64,000 nt of DNA from Actinoplanes campanulatus. GTDB taxonomy: Bacteria > Actinomycetota > Actinomycetes > Mycobacteriales > Micromonosporaceae. This document shows, piece after piece, positions 14,823 to 23,243 of this stretch. Made by a program: the position numbers and the translations under genes. Positions within the stretch are counted from its first letter, which is position 1; each line of letters starts with the position of its first letter. The notes beneath the pieces are model-generated. The model was not told the origin of the DNA. It worked only from the letters and a program-made list of their open reading frames with translations, and made no database searches. Location of the stretch: NCBI RefSeq assembly GCF_014647795.1, contig NZ_BMPW01000032.1, positions 28,814-92,813 of the forward strand, written 5' to 3'.

Positions 14823-17800
14823 CACTGCTCACCCACCCGGCGCCACAGCGGGCCGTCCATGTCGAAGATCGCGATCATCCGCTCGTTACCGTCCGCGTCG
14901 ACGCGCCACAGCTGTGCGCCGTGCGGCAGCCGGACACTGTCCACCTTGAACTCGGCGATGACGTCACGGCCCTCACCGGGCGCGAACCCGTTGCCACGGA
15001 ACGGGGGACGCTCGATCACCCAGCCGTCCATGGCACGCAGCGCCTGCTCGTTCTGCCCGCCGTACGGAATCCGGTACAAGCTCGGCCGGTACGCCGGCCA
15101 GCGCAGCACGAACGCCTCCTTGGCGTCCGGCTGGAACGGGGACGCCTCGTAGTACAGCCCCAGCGCGCCGAACAACTCCCCCGGAGTTCTCAGGTGCTCG
15201 ACCTCGGAGGCCCGGTGCACGAACCCGGCCACCCGGTCGTAACCCCGGTCCAGGTAGTAGTCGACCTGCTCGGCGGAGATCGTCTTCTGCATGACGGTGG
15301 CCTGCTGCGCCTCGTCGCTGGCGGGCTCCGGAGCCGGCACCGGAGTGGTCGGCGTCTCGATGACCGGGCTCTCGGCCGGCTCGGCGCCGAGACCGGCCTC
15401 GGTGGCCCAGTTGGCCAGCGCGATGATCTGGGCGCCCGGGTACTTCGCCCCGACCGGCGTGCCCGGGTTCACGGCGAACGACCAGGCCGGGTCGGGCCAG
15501 TTCCGGATCAGCTCGTAGAAGCGGACCCCGACCGTACGGGTCGGCTCGCCGAAGTGCTCGGAGAGCCGGTCCTTGCTGGTGAAGACGATGAGGTAACGCT
15601 CGCCCTCCACCTCCTCCGGCAGGAAGGCGAAGCCGGACTCGCCGGGCGCGCTGCCCGGACGGGAGTGGCTGGCGACCGGCACCAGGACCTTGGCCAGCAG
15701 CAGCGTCGACAGGAAGACGTCGGTGTTGCCGGTGTCCGCGGCATCCTGCAACTCGCGCTCGACATCGTTGGCCGGGACGAACTCGGCGGCAGCCGGCCCG
15801 CGCGCTCCGGTCGCCGAACCCGCGACACCCAGGTTGGAGGCCCCGGACGGGGTATAGCCGGCGGTCGACACGGGCAGCGCCTGCGTGGCGAAGGTCTGCG
15901 TCGCATAGGCGGAGGCCGGGCTGCCCTGCGGCGGCAGACCGTAGGCGATCGGGCTGGGCGCCGTCGCCGGGTAGCCGACGGACGCGGTCGGAACGGCGGA
16001 ACCCTGACCGGGCCGGTCGAACCCGGACGGGGCCGAGTAGGCCCGGTCGGCACCCGCGGCGCCCGGGATCACCGGTGGAATCAGATTCGTCTTGGTCGTG
16101 GCCGCGGGATGCTCCTCGGGGCTCGGCGCGACGGGCGGCGCCGGTGCGATCGAGGGCGGCGGCCCGGAGGGGCCGAACCGGTCCGTGGACGGCGGCGGGG
16201 CCGCGCGGTCCCAGGCCGCCGGGGCGGGCGGCTCGGTCGCCGGAGCACGGTTCACGCCGAGCGCCTGTGCGGCGGCGGCCATCGAGGCCGGACGCTCGGA
16301 CGGCGGAGTGACCTGGCGGCGCGGCAGGCCACCGGGCCCCGCGCTTCCCGCTCCCGGACCATCGGCTCCCGGACCAGCGAGATCGGGGCCACCGAGACCC
16401 GGTGCGGACGACGCCGGCCCGGAAGGGCTGACCGGCTGCGGACCTGCGGCCGGGGCGGAGCCGCCTCCGGCCGAACCCGGGCCGAACCCGGGCGCGGGTG
16501 AGCCCGGAACGGGCCCGGCGGCAGACGGGGCATAACCGAAATCGGGGGCGGGTGAACCCGGAACAGGCCCGGCAGTGCCGGTTGCACCGAATCCGGGCGC
16601 CGGCGAGGCCGGAACGGGACCGCCCGCGGGCGAGGCGGGACGAATCGCGGGTGCCGGCCGACCGGCGTTGCTCACATTCGTCGAGGAAGGGACGAACCCG
16701 GCCATGCTCGACATGGAACCGCCGCCGGAAGACTGCCCAGGCTGGCGCCGCGGCAGAGCGGGACCCCCGAGCGGTGCGCCCGACGACGGCGCGCCGCCGA
16801 ACGGAGCACCCGAGGGCGGGGCACTGCTGAACGGAGCACCCGAGGGCGGGGCACTGGCGGGCGGCGCACTCGCCGGGAGGGTGCCGCTGGGCGGGCCGCT
16901 CGCCGGGCGGGCGCCGGCGTTCCCGGCCCAGCTCGGGTTGATCTGCGCCTCAGCCGGGTCATACGGCGCGACGTGCTCGGGCACCGGCGGCGTGTTGGCC
17001 ATCGGGGTGCGCGTCGGCAGCGGCGCGCGCAGGTCCTGGAGTGGCCCGCGCGGGTCCTCCTCGGGGCTGAACGGCATACCGGGCCGCTCCCAACCGGGCG
17101 TGGCCATGCCCGACCCGGAAACACTCCGGCCGGACGGAACCGCCGACGCCGGCGCGAGACCGGGCGGAACGGACCCCGGGGCGGCCGGGCTCCGCGGTGC
17201 TCCCGTAACCGGGGGCACCGGGTAGGCCGCGGGCGCGGGCGGAGCCTCGTAGGCAGCCGGGGGCGGGTAACCGGCGGACGCGGGAGGAGCCGGCGGCTGG
17301 TAGCCCGAGGGAGCGGGCGGGACCGGCGACTGGTAGGCCGCGGGAGTGGCCGGAGCGGTCGTCCCCGCCGGCGCGCGCACCGGCAGGCCGCTGGACGCGG
17401 TCCCGCTGGGCGTCCGCACCGGCAGGCCACCCGGCCCGACCGGAGGCTGTGCACCGCCGATGGCTCCCACCGGCGGGGCGCCCGGTGCGGCGGCCGGGGC
17501 CGCGGCGGCCGGCGCCTGATCATAGGTCGGCCCGCCGGCCGTGTTCTCCCCGGTCCGGTTCGCCGCCAGCGCCGCCGCGCCGAGCTCCTGGATCTTCGAG
17601 GTGGTGTGCGCCTCACGCCCGGGCCCCCGGGTGGGCAGCCGCAGGTCACCGCGAGCGAGCTGGGCCACGAACCAGGCCGGCAGGTAGCCCTCGATCGGCA
17701 GGCCGGGGTTGACCGCCAGCCACCACTCGAGGTTGGGCCAGGTGTTGGCCAGCTCGGAATACGGCACCCGCCGCGCCGAACCGGCGTAGTCGGCGAGGCA

Positions 17801-18022
17801 GGCCCGCAACGCCGCATTCGACGTGAACGCCAGCACATGGGTGCGCCCGCCGGTGCTCCACGTGCCCCAGCCAAGCGGCGCGAGGCCGGCCAGTACGTCG
17901 GCGGAGACCGGTAACAACAGGTCGACACCGGCGAGAATGCGGAAGTAGGACTCCTGGTCGTCGGTGCGCAACGCATCGCGCATCGCAACCTCGGCGTCCG
18001 TAGCCGGTTCCCACTCGGACAC
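14822..18022 (-). CDS. Large proline-rich protein with two SseB-like domains, type VII island
   Basis: About 1066 aa. N-terminal SseB-like domain (about residues 5-130, LLLPVSADVLAGL...VLAFTSNAALRACL...WWLAVNPGLPIEGYLPAW), a roughly 600-residue Pro/Gly/Ser/Ala-rich disordered stretch with short repeats, a second SseB-like domain (about residues 740-870, DVFLSTLLLAKVLVPVA...FAVNPGTPVGAKYPG) and a distinct C-terminal domain (about residues 905-1066). SseB-like proteins occur near type VII secretion genes in actinobacteria; their role is poorly defined. GTG at 18020-18022 is chosen because GGGGAGAGG lies six bases upstream and a TATACG -10 box lies about 45 bp upstream; a TTG at 18061 is less likely. 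Confidence 0.82.
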   Translation of the reverse strand: MSEWEPATDAEVAMRDALRTDDQESYFRILAGVDLLLPVSADVLAGLAPLGWGTWSTGGRTHVLAFTSNAALRACLADYAGSARRVPYSELANTWPNLEWWLAVNPGLPIEGYLPAWFVAQLARGDLRLPTRGPGREAHTTSKIQELGAAALAANRTGENTAGGPTYDQAPAAAAPAAAPGAPPVGAIGGAQPPVGPGGLPVRTPSGTASSGLPVRAPAGTTAPATPAAYQSPVPPAPSGYQPPAPPASAGYPPPAAYEAPPAPAAYPVPPVTGAPRSPAAPGSVPPGLAPASAVPSGRSVSGSGMATPGWERPGMPFSPEEDPRGPLQDLRAPLPTRTPMANTPPVPEHVAPYDPAEAQINPSWAGNAGARPASGPPSGTLPASAPPASAPPSGAPFSSAPPSGAPFGGAPSSGAPLGGPALPRRQPGQSSGGGSMSSMAGFVPSSTNVSNAGRPAPAIRPASPAGGPVPASPAPGFGATGTAGPVPGSPAPDFGYAPSAAGPVPGSPAPGFGPGSAGGGSAPAAGPQPVSPSGPASSAPGLGGPDLAGPGADGPGAGSAGPGGLPRRQVTPPSERPASMAAAAQALGVNRAPATEPPAPAAWDRAAPPPSTDRFGPSGPPPSIAPAPPVAPSPEEHPAATTKTNLIPPVIPGAAGADRAYSAPSGFDRPGQGSAVPTASVGYPATAPSPIAYGLPPQGSPASAYATQTFATQALPVSTAGYTPSGASNLGVAGSATGARGPAAAEFVPANDVERELQDAADTGNTDVFLSTLLLAKVLVPVASHSRPGSAPGESGFAFLPEEVEGERYLIVFTSKDRLSEHFGEPTRTVGVRFYELIRNWPDPAWSFAVNPGTPVGAKYPGAQIIALANWATEAGLGAEPAESPVIETPTTPVPAPEPASDEAQQATVMQKTISAEQVDYYLDRGYDRVAGFVHRASEVEHLRTPGELFGALGLYYEASPFQPDAKEAFVLRWPAYRPSLYRIPYGGQNEQALRAMDGWVIERPPFRGNGFAPGEGRDVIAEFKVDSVRLPHGAQLWRVDADGNERMIAIFDMDGPLWRRVGEQ
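16801..16856. repeat. In-frame 30-bp tandem repeat in the proline-rich linker
   Basis: An identical 26-base unit occurs at 16801-16826 and 16831-16856, a 30-bp period that adds ten codons per copy to the linker of the SseB-like protein (Ala/Pro/Ser/Gly). Weaker copies continue on both sides. A second protein-level repeat, GPVPGSPAPGFG-like, occurs three times near 16470-16620. Such tracts can change length by slippage without breaking the frame. Confidence 0.75.
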
Positions 18023-18259
18023 GTCCACCCTCTCCCCACGCGTGCCAACGAGCCAACTCAACGCGTATAACCTACAAGGTCAGGCCACAATCACAATGGG
18101 CGGCGGTGTGCTGACAGGTAGGTCGCAACATCGGCACGCCGGGGACGAGATCACCCACGCCTCACGGGCGCTCATTGATCACCTGACGCGATCATTCAAC
18201 AACCGATGGTAACCGCGAGGGCGGGGTAGACCATTACGCGAATGGGCGACCCCGACAGC

Positions 18260-18553
18260 TCACTGGAACCGCTGGGTCGCCGACCGCTCGGTGTCGAGGT
18301 AGTCGTTGCACGAGTGATCCACGGCGCCCTTGATCCGCCGCAGGATGTGCGACAGATCCTCGGAGGCCTGCCGCCACTTGGCTTGACGTTCCGCGTACGC
18401 CTCCTGGGCCGAACCCTCCCAGGTCTGGACCAGCGGGCCCGCGTCGCGCTCGAGCTGGTCGAGGTTCGACCGCAGCGTGTTCAGCGCCTTCTCGATGTCG
18501 GCGCCGGCCTGCTGGAGCGCGCCGAAGTTGACGAGCAGAAGACCGTCGTTCAT
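18260..18553 (-). CDS. WXG100 family type VII secretion target
   Basis: 97 aa, two predicted helices joined by the W-E-G turn (Trp45). The C-terminal part carries YLDTE (Tyr85-Glu89), the YxxxD/E signal required for type VII export. It starts 17 bp after the neighbouring WXG100 gene, with GGAGG upstream of its ATG, so the two form a bicistronic pair expected to encode an EsxA/EsxB-like heterodimer exported by an ESX machine. Confidence 0.93.
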   Translation of the reverse strand: MNDGLLLVNFGALQQAGADIEKALNTLRSNLDQLERDAGPLVQTWEGSAQEAYAERQAKWRQASEDLSHILRRIKGAVDHSCNDYLDTERSATQRFQ

Positions 18554-18570
18554 GGGATTCCTCCGATCGA

Positions 18571-18888
18571 TCAGAGCGGCAGAGTGAACGTGCCGCCGGT
18601 CTGGCTGACCCTGGAAGCGGCATCACTGTCGGCCGCGTCGTAGCTGGTGCCGGACGAGCGAATCGCCTCGGCGGTCTCGGCGAGCGCGTTGTTGAGGCTG
18701 TTCAGATCCGTCGCGTACTGCTGCTTGACGTGCTCGAACGCGTTCGCGCCCATGCCCTTCCAGGAGCTACTGAGAACCGACAACTCGGACATCAGCGTGC
18801 TCAGCATGCTCTGCAGCGCGGCGTTCGTGTCGTCGAACTTGGTGGCGGTACTCGCCATCACCGCGGCTTCGGCTTGCGTCTGCGCCAT
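18571..18888 (-). CDS. WXG100 family type VII secretion target
   Basis: 105 aa with a helix-turn-helix hairpin and W-K-G at Trp43. The tail holds YDAAD (Tyr83-Asp87), again YxxxD/E. First gene of the WXG100 pair; GAGGGG lies upstream of its ATG. It is divergent from eccE across 286 bp, which must contain both promoters. Possible functions follow from the family: export as a dimer and gating or co-secretion of larger effectors. Confidence 0.93.
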   Translation of the reverse strand: MAQTQAEAAVMASTATKFDDTNAALQSMLSTLMSELSVLSSSWKGMGANAFEHVKQQYATDLNSLNNALAETAEAIRSSGTSYDAADSDAASRVSQTGGTFTLPL

Positions 18889-19051
18889 CGGACGTCACCC
18901 CTCCCGTTCAGAAATCCGATTCGGACCAACGCTTCATCGACGTGGGCCACTAGGCTAGCCGGTCGCGGCCTGGACCGGGGGCCCGCCGCGAACGACATCG
19001 GCGACGACGTTAGCGGCCCGGAGCGAGAGACGGCAGTCCTGGTGACGAACC

Positions 19052-19090
19052 TGTGGATAACTCCGTGATCGTTTCCGGCCCTGTGGACGA
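19052..19090. promoter_or_regulatory. Pair of DnaA-box-like sites between the WXG100 genes and eccE
   Basis: TGTGGATAA (19052-19060) and TGTGGACGA (19082-19090) lie in the same orientation, 30 bp apart, in the divergent intergenic region. The first is a perfect general DnaA box, the second differs from the actinobacterial form at one base. They may be control or titration sites. Confidence 0.4.
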
Positions 19091-19174
19091 ACCCCGGGTC
19101 CGGCCGCACGCTGCCCTACGATATGGGCCGCGCATGACCGTGGAGGAACGACCGACGACGGAGAGGGGCGGCTC

Positions 19175-20944
19175 GTGAGCATCGATGTCGCGGTCCCGAT
19201 GACCGAGTCCCTGGTCCGCCCCCGGCGGCGCGGGCTGGGCGCGAGCACGGAGCAGATCGTGATCACCCAGGTGGCGGTGGTCCTGCTGCTGTCCGGGTTC
19301 GCCATCGGCGGGATCGCGATGGTGCCAGCGGTGGCCGCCGCGGCCGCCCTGCTGGCGCTGACCTGGCTGCGCCTGCGCGGCCGATGGGCGTTCCAGTGGC
19401 TGGGTGTCCTGATCCGGTTCGCCGGGCGCCGGCGGAGCGCCCCGATCGACGGCACCACCGCGCTGCTGGGCTATGCGGCTCCGCGGGTCCGGCCGACGAC
19501 GCTGGATCTGCCGGGCGAGCCGGCGGCGGCACTCGCCGACGACGCCGGCCTCACCGTCATGATCGAGCTCGGCGACCCGGCCGACGAGGCGTCACCCGTC
19601 CCGTCGTTCGCGACGGTGCTGCAGGCCACCGGGCGCGACGGCGCCACCGGCAAGGACCAGCCGGGCGTCCGGGTTCAGCTGGTGCTGAGCGCCGTCTCGG
19701 CGCCGACCGCGGGGTCCGGCACCGGCCCACCACAGAGCTCGTACCGGACTCTTGCCGAGGGCAGCTCGCTCGGCCATCTCCGCGCGGTGCTCGCGCTGCG
19801 TGTCTCGCGGGCCGGCGGCTGGTCGGAGGAGGAGCTGCACCGCAGTCTGGCCGGCATCACCCGGCGGGTGACCCGCCGGCTCGGCGCGGCCCGGCCGCTG
19901 GGCGAGGTGGCGGCCCTCCGGGCGATCGCCGACCTGGCGAACACCGACGCCTCCGGCGGTCCCGGCCCCGCCCAGGAGAGCTGGGCCGGGCTGCGGCTCG
20001 GCGGGCTGCTCCAGGCGACCTTCCACTGCCGGCCGGCGGCCGGCCGCGATCTGTCCGGCGCGCTGATCACCCGCATCCTGCATCTGCCCGCCGCGGCCAC
20101 CACGGTGGCGCTGACGGCGACCGCCCTGTTCGTCCGGCTCGCCGCTCCGGACGCCCCGAGTCTGGAGGCCGCGAGCCGGGCGCTGCGCACGCTGCTCGCC
20201 GCCGAGCGGATCCGGATCCGCCGGTGGGACGGCGCTCATCTGCCCGGTCTGGCCGCGACGCTGCCTCTCGGCGGTCCGGCACCGGACGGGCCGGCCTTCG
20301 GCGTCCCGGAGGTGCGGATCAGCCCGGCCGGCCTGATGGTGGGGCGAAACCGGCACGGCGGCCCGGTGCTGGTCCGGCTGTTCCGGCCGGAGCCGACCCG
20401 GGCCCTGCTGGTGGGCGGGCTGGGCGGCGCGCAGATGCTCGCGTTCCGGGCCATGGCGACCGGCGCCCGGGTGCAGGTCCGGACGACCCGGCCGCACGAC
20501 TGGGAGCCGTTCGCCCGGGGCGCGGCCGTGCCCGGCGAGTCGATCACGATTCTTCCTCCCGGCAGCCCGTTCGAGGCTCCGGCCGGGTCGGTCCGGCATC
20601 CGGTGCTCACCATCCTCGACACCGGCGCGACGACGGCCGGCCGGGAGCCGTCCCGGGAGGAGGGCTGGCAGACCACGCTGGTGTTCCGGGAGGAATTCGG
20701 GACGGCGGACGTGCCACATGCCACCGAGGCCGACGTGGTGGTGCTCCAGCCGCTGCACCCGGCCGAGGCGACGCTGCTCGGTGGGGCGCTCGGGCTCGGT
20801 GACACCACGCCGTACCTCACCCGGATGCGGGCCGACATGATCGCCGTGGTGAACCGGCGGGCGGTCCGGTGGGCCACCCTGTCACAGACGCCGATCGAGC
20901 AGTCCCTGATCGGGCCACCGGCGCGAAATCAGCCCGTCGGGTGA
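19175..20944 (+). CDS. eccE: Type VII secretion protein EccE
   Basis: 589 aa. Two N-terminal transmembrane helices (about residues 28-50 and 52-68, ITQVAVVLLLSGFAIGGIAMV and AVAAAAALLALTWL) lead to a long soluble region. The central EccE domain contains the typical YRTLAEGSSLGHLRAVLALRVSRAGGWSEEELHRSL stretch of which short parts are diagnostic (W-S-x-E-E-L-x-R). EccE is a peripheral subunit of the ESX membrane complex together with EccB, EccC and EccD. None of those, nor mycosin, is in this window, so the ESX locus is split or eccE lies at its edge. The GTG start has GAGAGGGG upstream. Confidence 0.85.
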   Translation: MSIDVAVPMTESLVRPRRRGLGASTEQIVITQVAVVLLLSGFAIGGIAMVPAVAAAAALLALTWLRLRGRWAFQWLGVLIRFAGRRRSAPIDGTTALLGYAAPRVRPTTLDLPGEPAAALADDAGLTVMIELGDPADEASPVPSFATVLQATGRDGATGKDQPGVRVQLVLSAVSAPTAGSGTGPPQSSYRTLAEGSSLGHLRAVLALRVSRAGGWSEEELHRSLAGITRRVTRRLGAARPLGEVAALRAIADLANTDASGGPGPAQESWAGLRLGGLLQATFHCRPAAGRDLSGALITRILHLPAAATTVALTATALFVRLAAPDAPSLEAASRALRTLLAAERIRIRRWDGAHLPGLAATLPLGGPAPDGPAFGVPEVRISPAGLMVGRNRHGGPVLVRLFRPEPTRALLVGGLGGAQMLAFRAMATGARVQVRTTRPHDWEPFARGAAVPGESITILPPGSPFEAPAGSVRHPVLTILDTGATTAGREPSREEGWQTTLVFREEFGTADVPHATEADVVVLQPLHPAEATLLGGALGLGDTTPYLTRMRADMIAVVNRRAVRWATLSQTPIEQSLIGPPARNQPVG

Positions 20945-21024
20945 CACCCTCCCGGGCATAGATCTCGAAAAGATCCCGGGTTGTCGTTTCCACGAGTGGA
21001 TCACGCATGGCACCATCGCACGCC

Positions 21025-21402
21025 ATGGGCATCCTCATTCGGCTGGTGATCACCGCCGTTTCGCTGTGGATCGCGACCCTGGTGATCGACGGCATCCAAC
21101 TGACGGCCGATACCGCCGCGAGCAAGGCGGGCACGCTGCTCGCCGTCGCCGTGATCTTCGGTCTGATCAACGCGATCCTGCGGCCGATCATCAAGACCAT
21201 CGGCTGCGGGTTCTACGTTCTCACGCTCGGCCTGGTCGCGATTCTCGTCAACGGTCTGCTGCTCCTGCTCACCAGCTGGATCGCGGGCAAGCTGGAGCTG
21301 GGCTTCCACGTCGACGGGGTGATCGCCGCGATCCTCGGCGCGCTGCTGGTCGGTGTCGTGAGCTGGGTCCTCAACATGCTGGTTCCGGACGGCGACGACT
21401 AA
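21025..21402 (+). CDS. Phage holin family (pfam04020-like) four-helix membrane protein
   Basis: 125 aa from ATG 21025 (131 aa from an ATG at 21007). Four hydrophobic helices: ILIRLVITAVSLWIATLV, a second with GTLLAVAVIFGLINAILRP, a third LTLGLVAILVNGLLLLLTSW and a fourth VIAAILGALLVGVVSWVLNML. The N-A-I-L-R-P-I-I pattern is typical of this family, whose members are common in bacteria and mostly of unknown function, not true phage lysis genes. It is followed by the rarD-like gene on the same strand after 92 bp. Confidence 0.85.
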   Translation: MGILIRLVITAVSLWIATLVIDGIQLTADTAASKAGTLLAVAVIFGLINAILRPIIKTIGCGFYVLTLGLVAILVNGLLLLLTSWIAGKLELGFHVDGVIAAILGALLVGVVSWVLNMLVPDGDD

Positions 21403-21494
21403 ACCCGGACGACCAGGTCGCGAGTGCCGGGTCGGCCTCGTGACCTGGTTCATACGCAAGGACCGCTGAATCCTCCCGCCCTTACCGTGGGGGG

Positions 21495-22430
21495 ATGAGC
21501 GAGGAGCGGCGTGGGTATCTGTACGGCCTCACGGCGTACACGATGTGGGGTTTCTTCCCCATCTACTTCAAGCTGCTCCGCCCCGCCCCGCCGCTGGAGA
21601 TCCTCGCCCACCGGGTACTGTGGTCGGTCGTCTTCGTGGCGCTGCTGCTCTCCGCGATGCGTAACTGGCGCTTCCTGTCCCGCCTGCTGCGCACGCCCCG
21701 CCTGCTCGGTGGAATCTCCCTGGCCGCGGTACTGCTCGCGGTCAACTGGGGCACCTACATCTACGGTGTGAACTCGTCCCGGGTCGTGGAGACGGCACTC
21801 GGCTACTTCATCACCCCGCTGCTGGTCGTCCTGCTCGGCGTGACCGTGCTGCGGGAGCGACTCCGGGCCCTGCAATGGGTCGCCGTCGGGATCGGTGTGC
21901 TGGCGGTGGCCATCCTGACCCTGGACTATGGGCGGCTGCCGTACATCGCGCTCACCCTGGCCGTCTCGTTCGGCTGCTACAGCCTGATCAAGAAGCGCAT
22001 GTCGCTACCGCCCGCGGAGGGCGCGTTCGTCGAGTCGGGCGTTCTGGCGCTGCCCGCGCTGGCGTACCTGACCTGGCTCAACCTGTCCGGGAGCGCGGAC
22101 TTCGGGCACGTGTCGGTCACCCACACGGTGCTGATGATGCTCTCCGGAGTGGCCACCGCGATCCCGCTGCTGCTGTTCGCCGCGGCGGCGAACCGGGTGC
22201 CGCTGGTCGGGCTCGGCATCCTCCAGTACGTGGCGCCGATCCTGCAGCTCGCCGTCGGCCTGCTGATCTACCACGAGCCGATGCCGGCGGCCCGGCTCGC
22301 CGGGTTCGGGCTGGTCTGGCTGGCGCTGATCGTCTTCACCGTGGACGGCATCCGCAGTGCCCGGACCGCGGCCCACAACCGCGCGGCGGCCGCGGCCGAG
22401 CCGGCCCCCGAAACCCTGCCCACCCACTGA
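21495..22430 (+). CDS. rarD: EamA-family transporter, RarD type
   Basis: 311 aa with ten hydrophobic helices arranged as two EamA halves. The N-terminal part (GYLYGLTAYTMWGFFPIYFKLL, then ILAHRVLWSVVF) and the middle NWGTYIYGVNSSRVVETALGYFI are characteristic of RarD proteins. They are inner-membrane permeases of the drug/metabolite transporter superfamily with unsettled substrates (chloramphenicol sensitivity in E. coli). The C-terminal tail is Ala/Glu/Pro-rich and cytoplasmic. No neighbouring gene suggests a substrate. Confidence 0.9.
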   Translation: MSEERRGYLYGLTAYTMWGFFPIYFKLLRPAPPLEILAHRVLWSVVFVALLLSAMRNWRFLSRLLRTPRLLGGISLAAVLLAVNWGTYIYGVNSSRVVETALGYFITPLLVVLLGVTVLRERLRALQWVAVGIGVLAVAILTLDYGRLPYIALTLAVSFGCYSLIKKRMSLPPAEGAFVESGVLALPALAYLTWLNLSGSADFGHVSVTHTVLMMLSGVATAIPLLLFAAAANRVPLVGLGILQYVAPILQLAVGLLIYHEPMPAARLAGFGLVWLALIVFTVDGIRSARTAAHNRAAAAAEPAPETLPTH

Positions 22431-22459
22431 CCCGCACAGCGAGAGACTGAGACCGCGAG

Positions 22460-23116
22460 TCACCGAGGCGGCTCGTACGCCAGCATCACCTTGCCGTCGT
22501 ACCGGACCAGTTCCAACCGGGACAGGCTCCCCTGGGCGAAGTGCGTGGCCGCCGGCATCGAGAACTCCGCCCCCGGCTGCGCCAGCCACGACCCGAGCTG
22601 CTCGGTCTGCTCGTCCGGCCCGTACGCGATGAGCCGGAACGTATAGGGCTTGGCCGTCTTGCTGTAGGAGCACTCCATCTCCACCCGGCTCCCACTGGGC
22701 GTGCTGGTGATCCGGACCGTGGCGGTGATCGGCGTGACGTCGTCGACGGGCGTCATGGCGATGGCCGGCCCCGGTGGCGGCGTGTCGGCCGGCGAGTCCC
22801 GCAGTCCCCAGAACGCCAGCCCGCCTCCGATCATCAGCACCAGAACCAGCGCGACCGCGGTGCTGAGAAGTCGCCGGGGAAGGGCCCGCACGCGGGGTGC
22901 CGCCGGACGGGAGGGCACCGGCAGACCGGGGTCGAGGAGGCGCGCGAAGTCCTCCGCGTCGAGCCGGTCGAGCATGTCCGGCACCTGGGCAAGATCGGCC
23001 ACCGCTTCCCGGCAGAACGAGCATGTCGCCAGGTGGCGCTCATACGCGGCTCGTTCAATTGGAGACAGCGCACCGAGGACATAGGCGGCGTCGTCGTGCC
23101 CGTCCTCGCATCGCAT
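22460..23116 (-). CDS. Zinc-finger anti-sigma factor (membrane)
   Basis: 218 aa. The N-terminal ZAS-type domain holds His28-x3-Cys32-x2-Cys35 (HLATCSFC), the zinc site that binds an ECF sigma factor. A single transmembrane helix (about residues 84-106, TAVALVLVLMIGGGLAFWGL) separates it from an extracytoplasmic beta-rich domain of about 110 residues. The ATG at 23114-23116 is chosen because GGGAGG lies seven bases upstream; a GTG 24 bases earlier lacks one. ECF sigma genes normally precede such a gene, but none is present here. Confidence 0.88.
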   Translation of the reverse strand: MRCEDGHDDAAYVLGALSPIERAAYERHLATCSFCREAVADLAQVPDMLDRLDAEDFARLLDPGLPVPSRPAAPRVRALPRRLLSTAVALVLVLMIGGGLAFWGLRDSPADTPPPGPAIAMTPVDDVTPITATVRITSTPSGSRVEMECSYSKTAKPYTFRLIAYGPDEQTEQLGSWLAQPGAEFSMPAATHFAQGSLSRLELVRYDGKVMLAYEPPR

Positions 23117-23243
23117 CCGTACCGCCTCCCACCGGGTCACTGTTCCCGGTTTGAGGTACGCGGTTTCGGGCGCGAAGGTTCAACGCAGCCTTAAACCCCC
23201 ACCTCAAACCGTGGCGGCCCGAATTCGGAGAGCTATCGCTCGT

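Noticed and set aside
21025-21402. Prophage remnant suggested by the name phage holin family
   Set aside because: No other phage gene is near and this family is a common chromosomal membrane protein.
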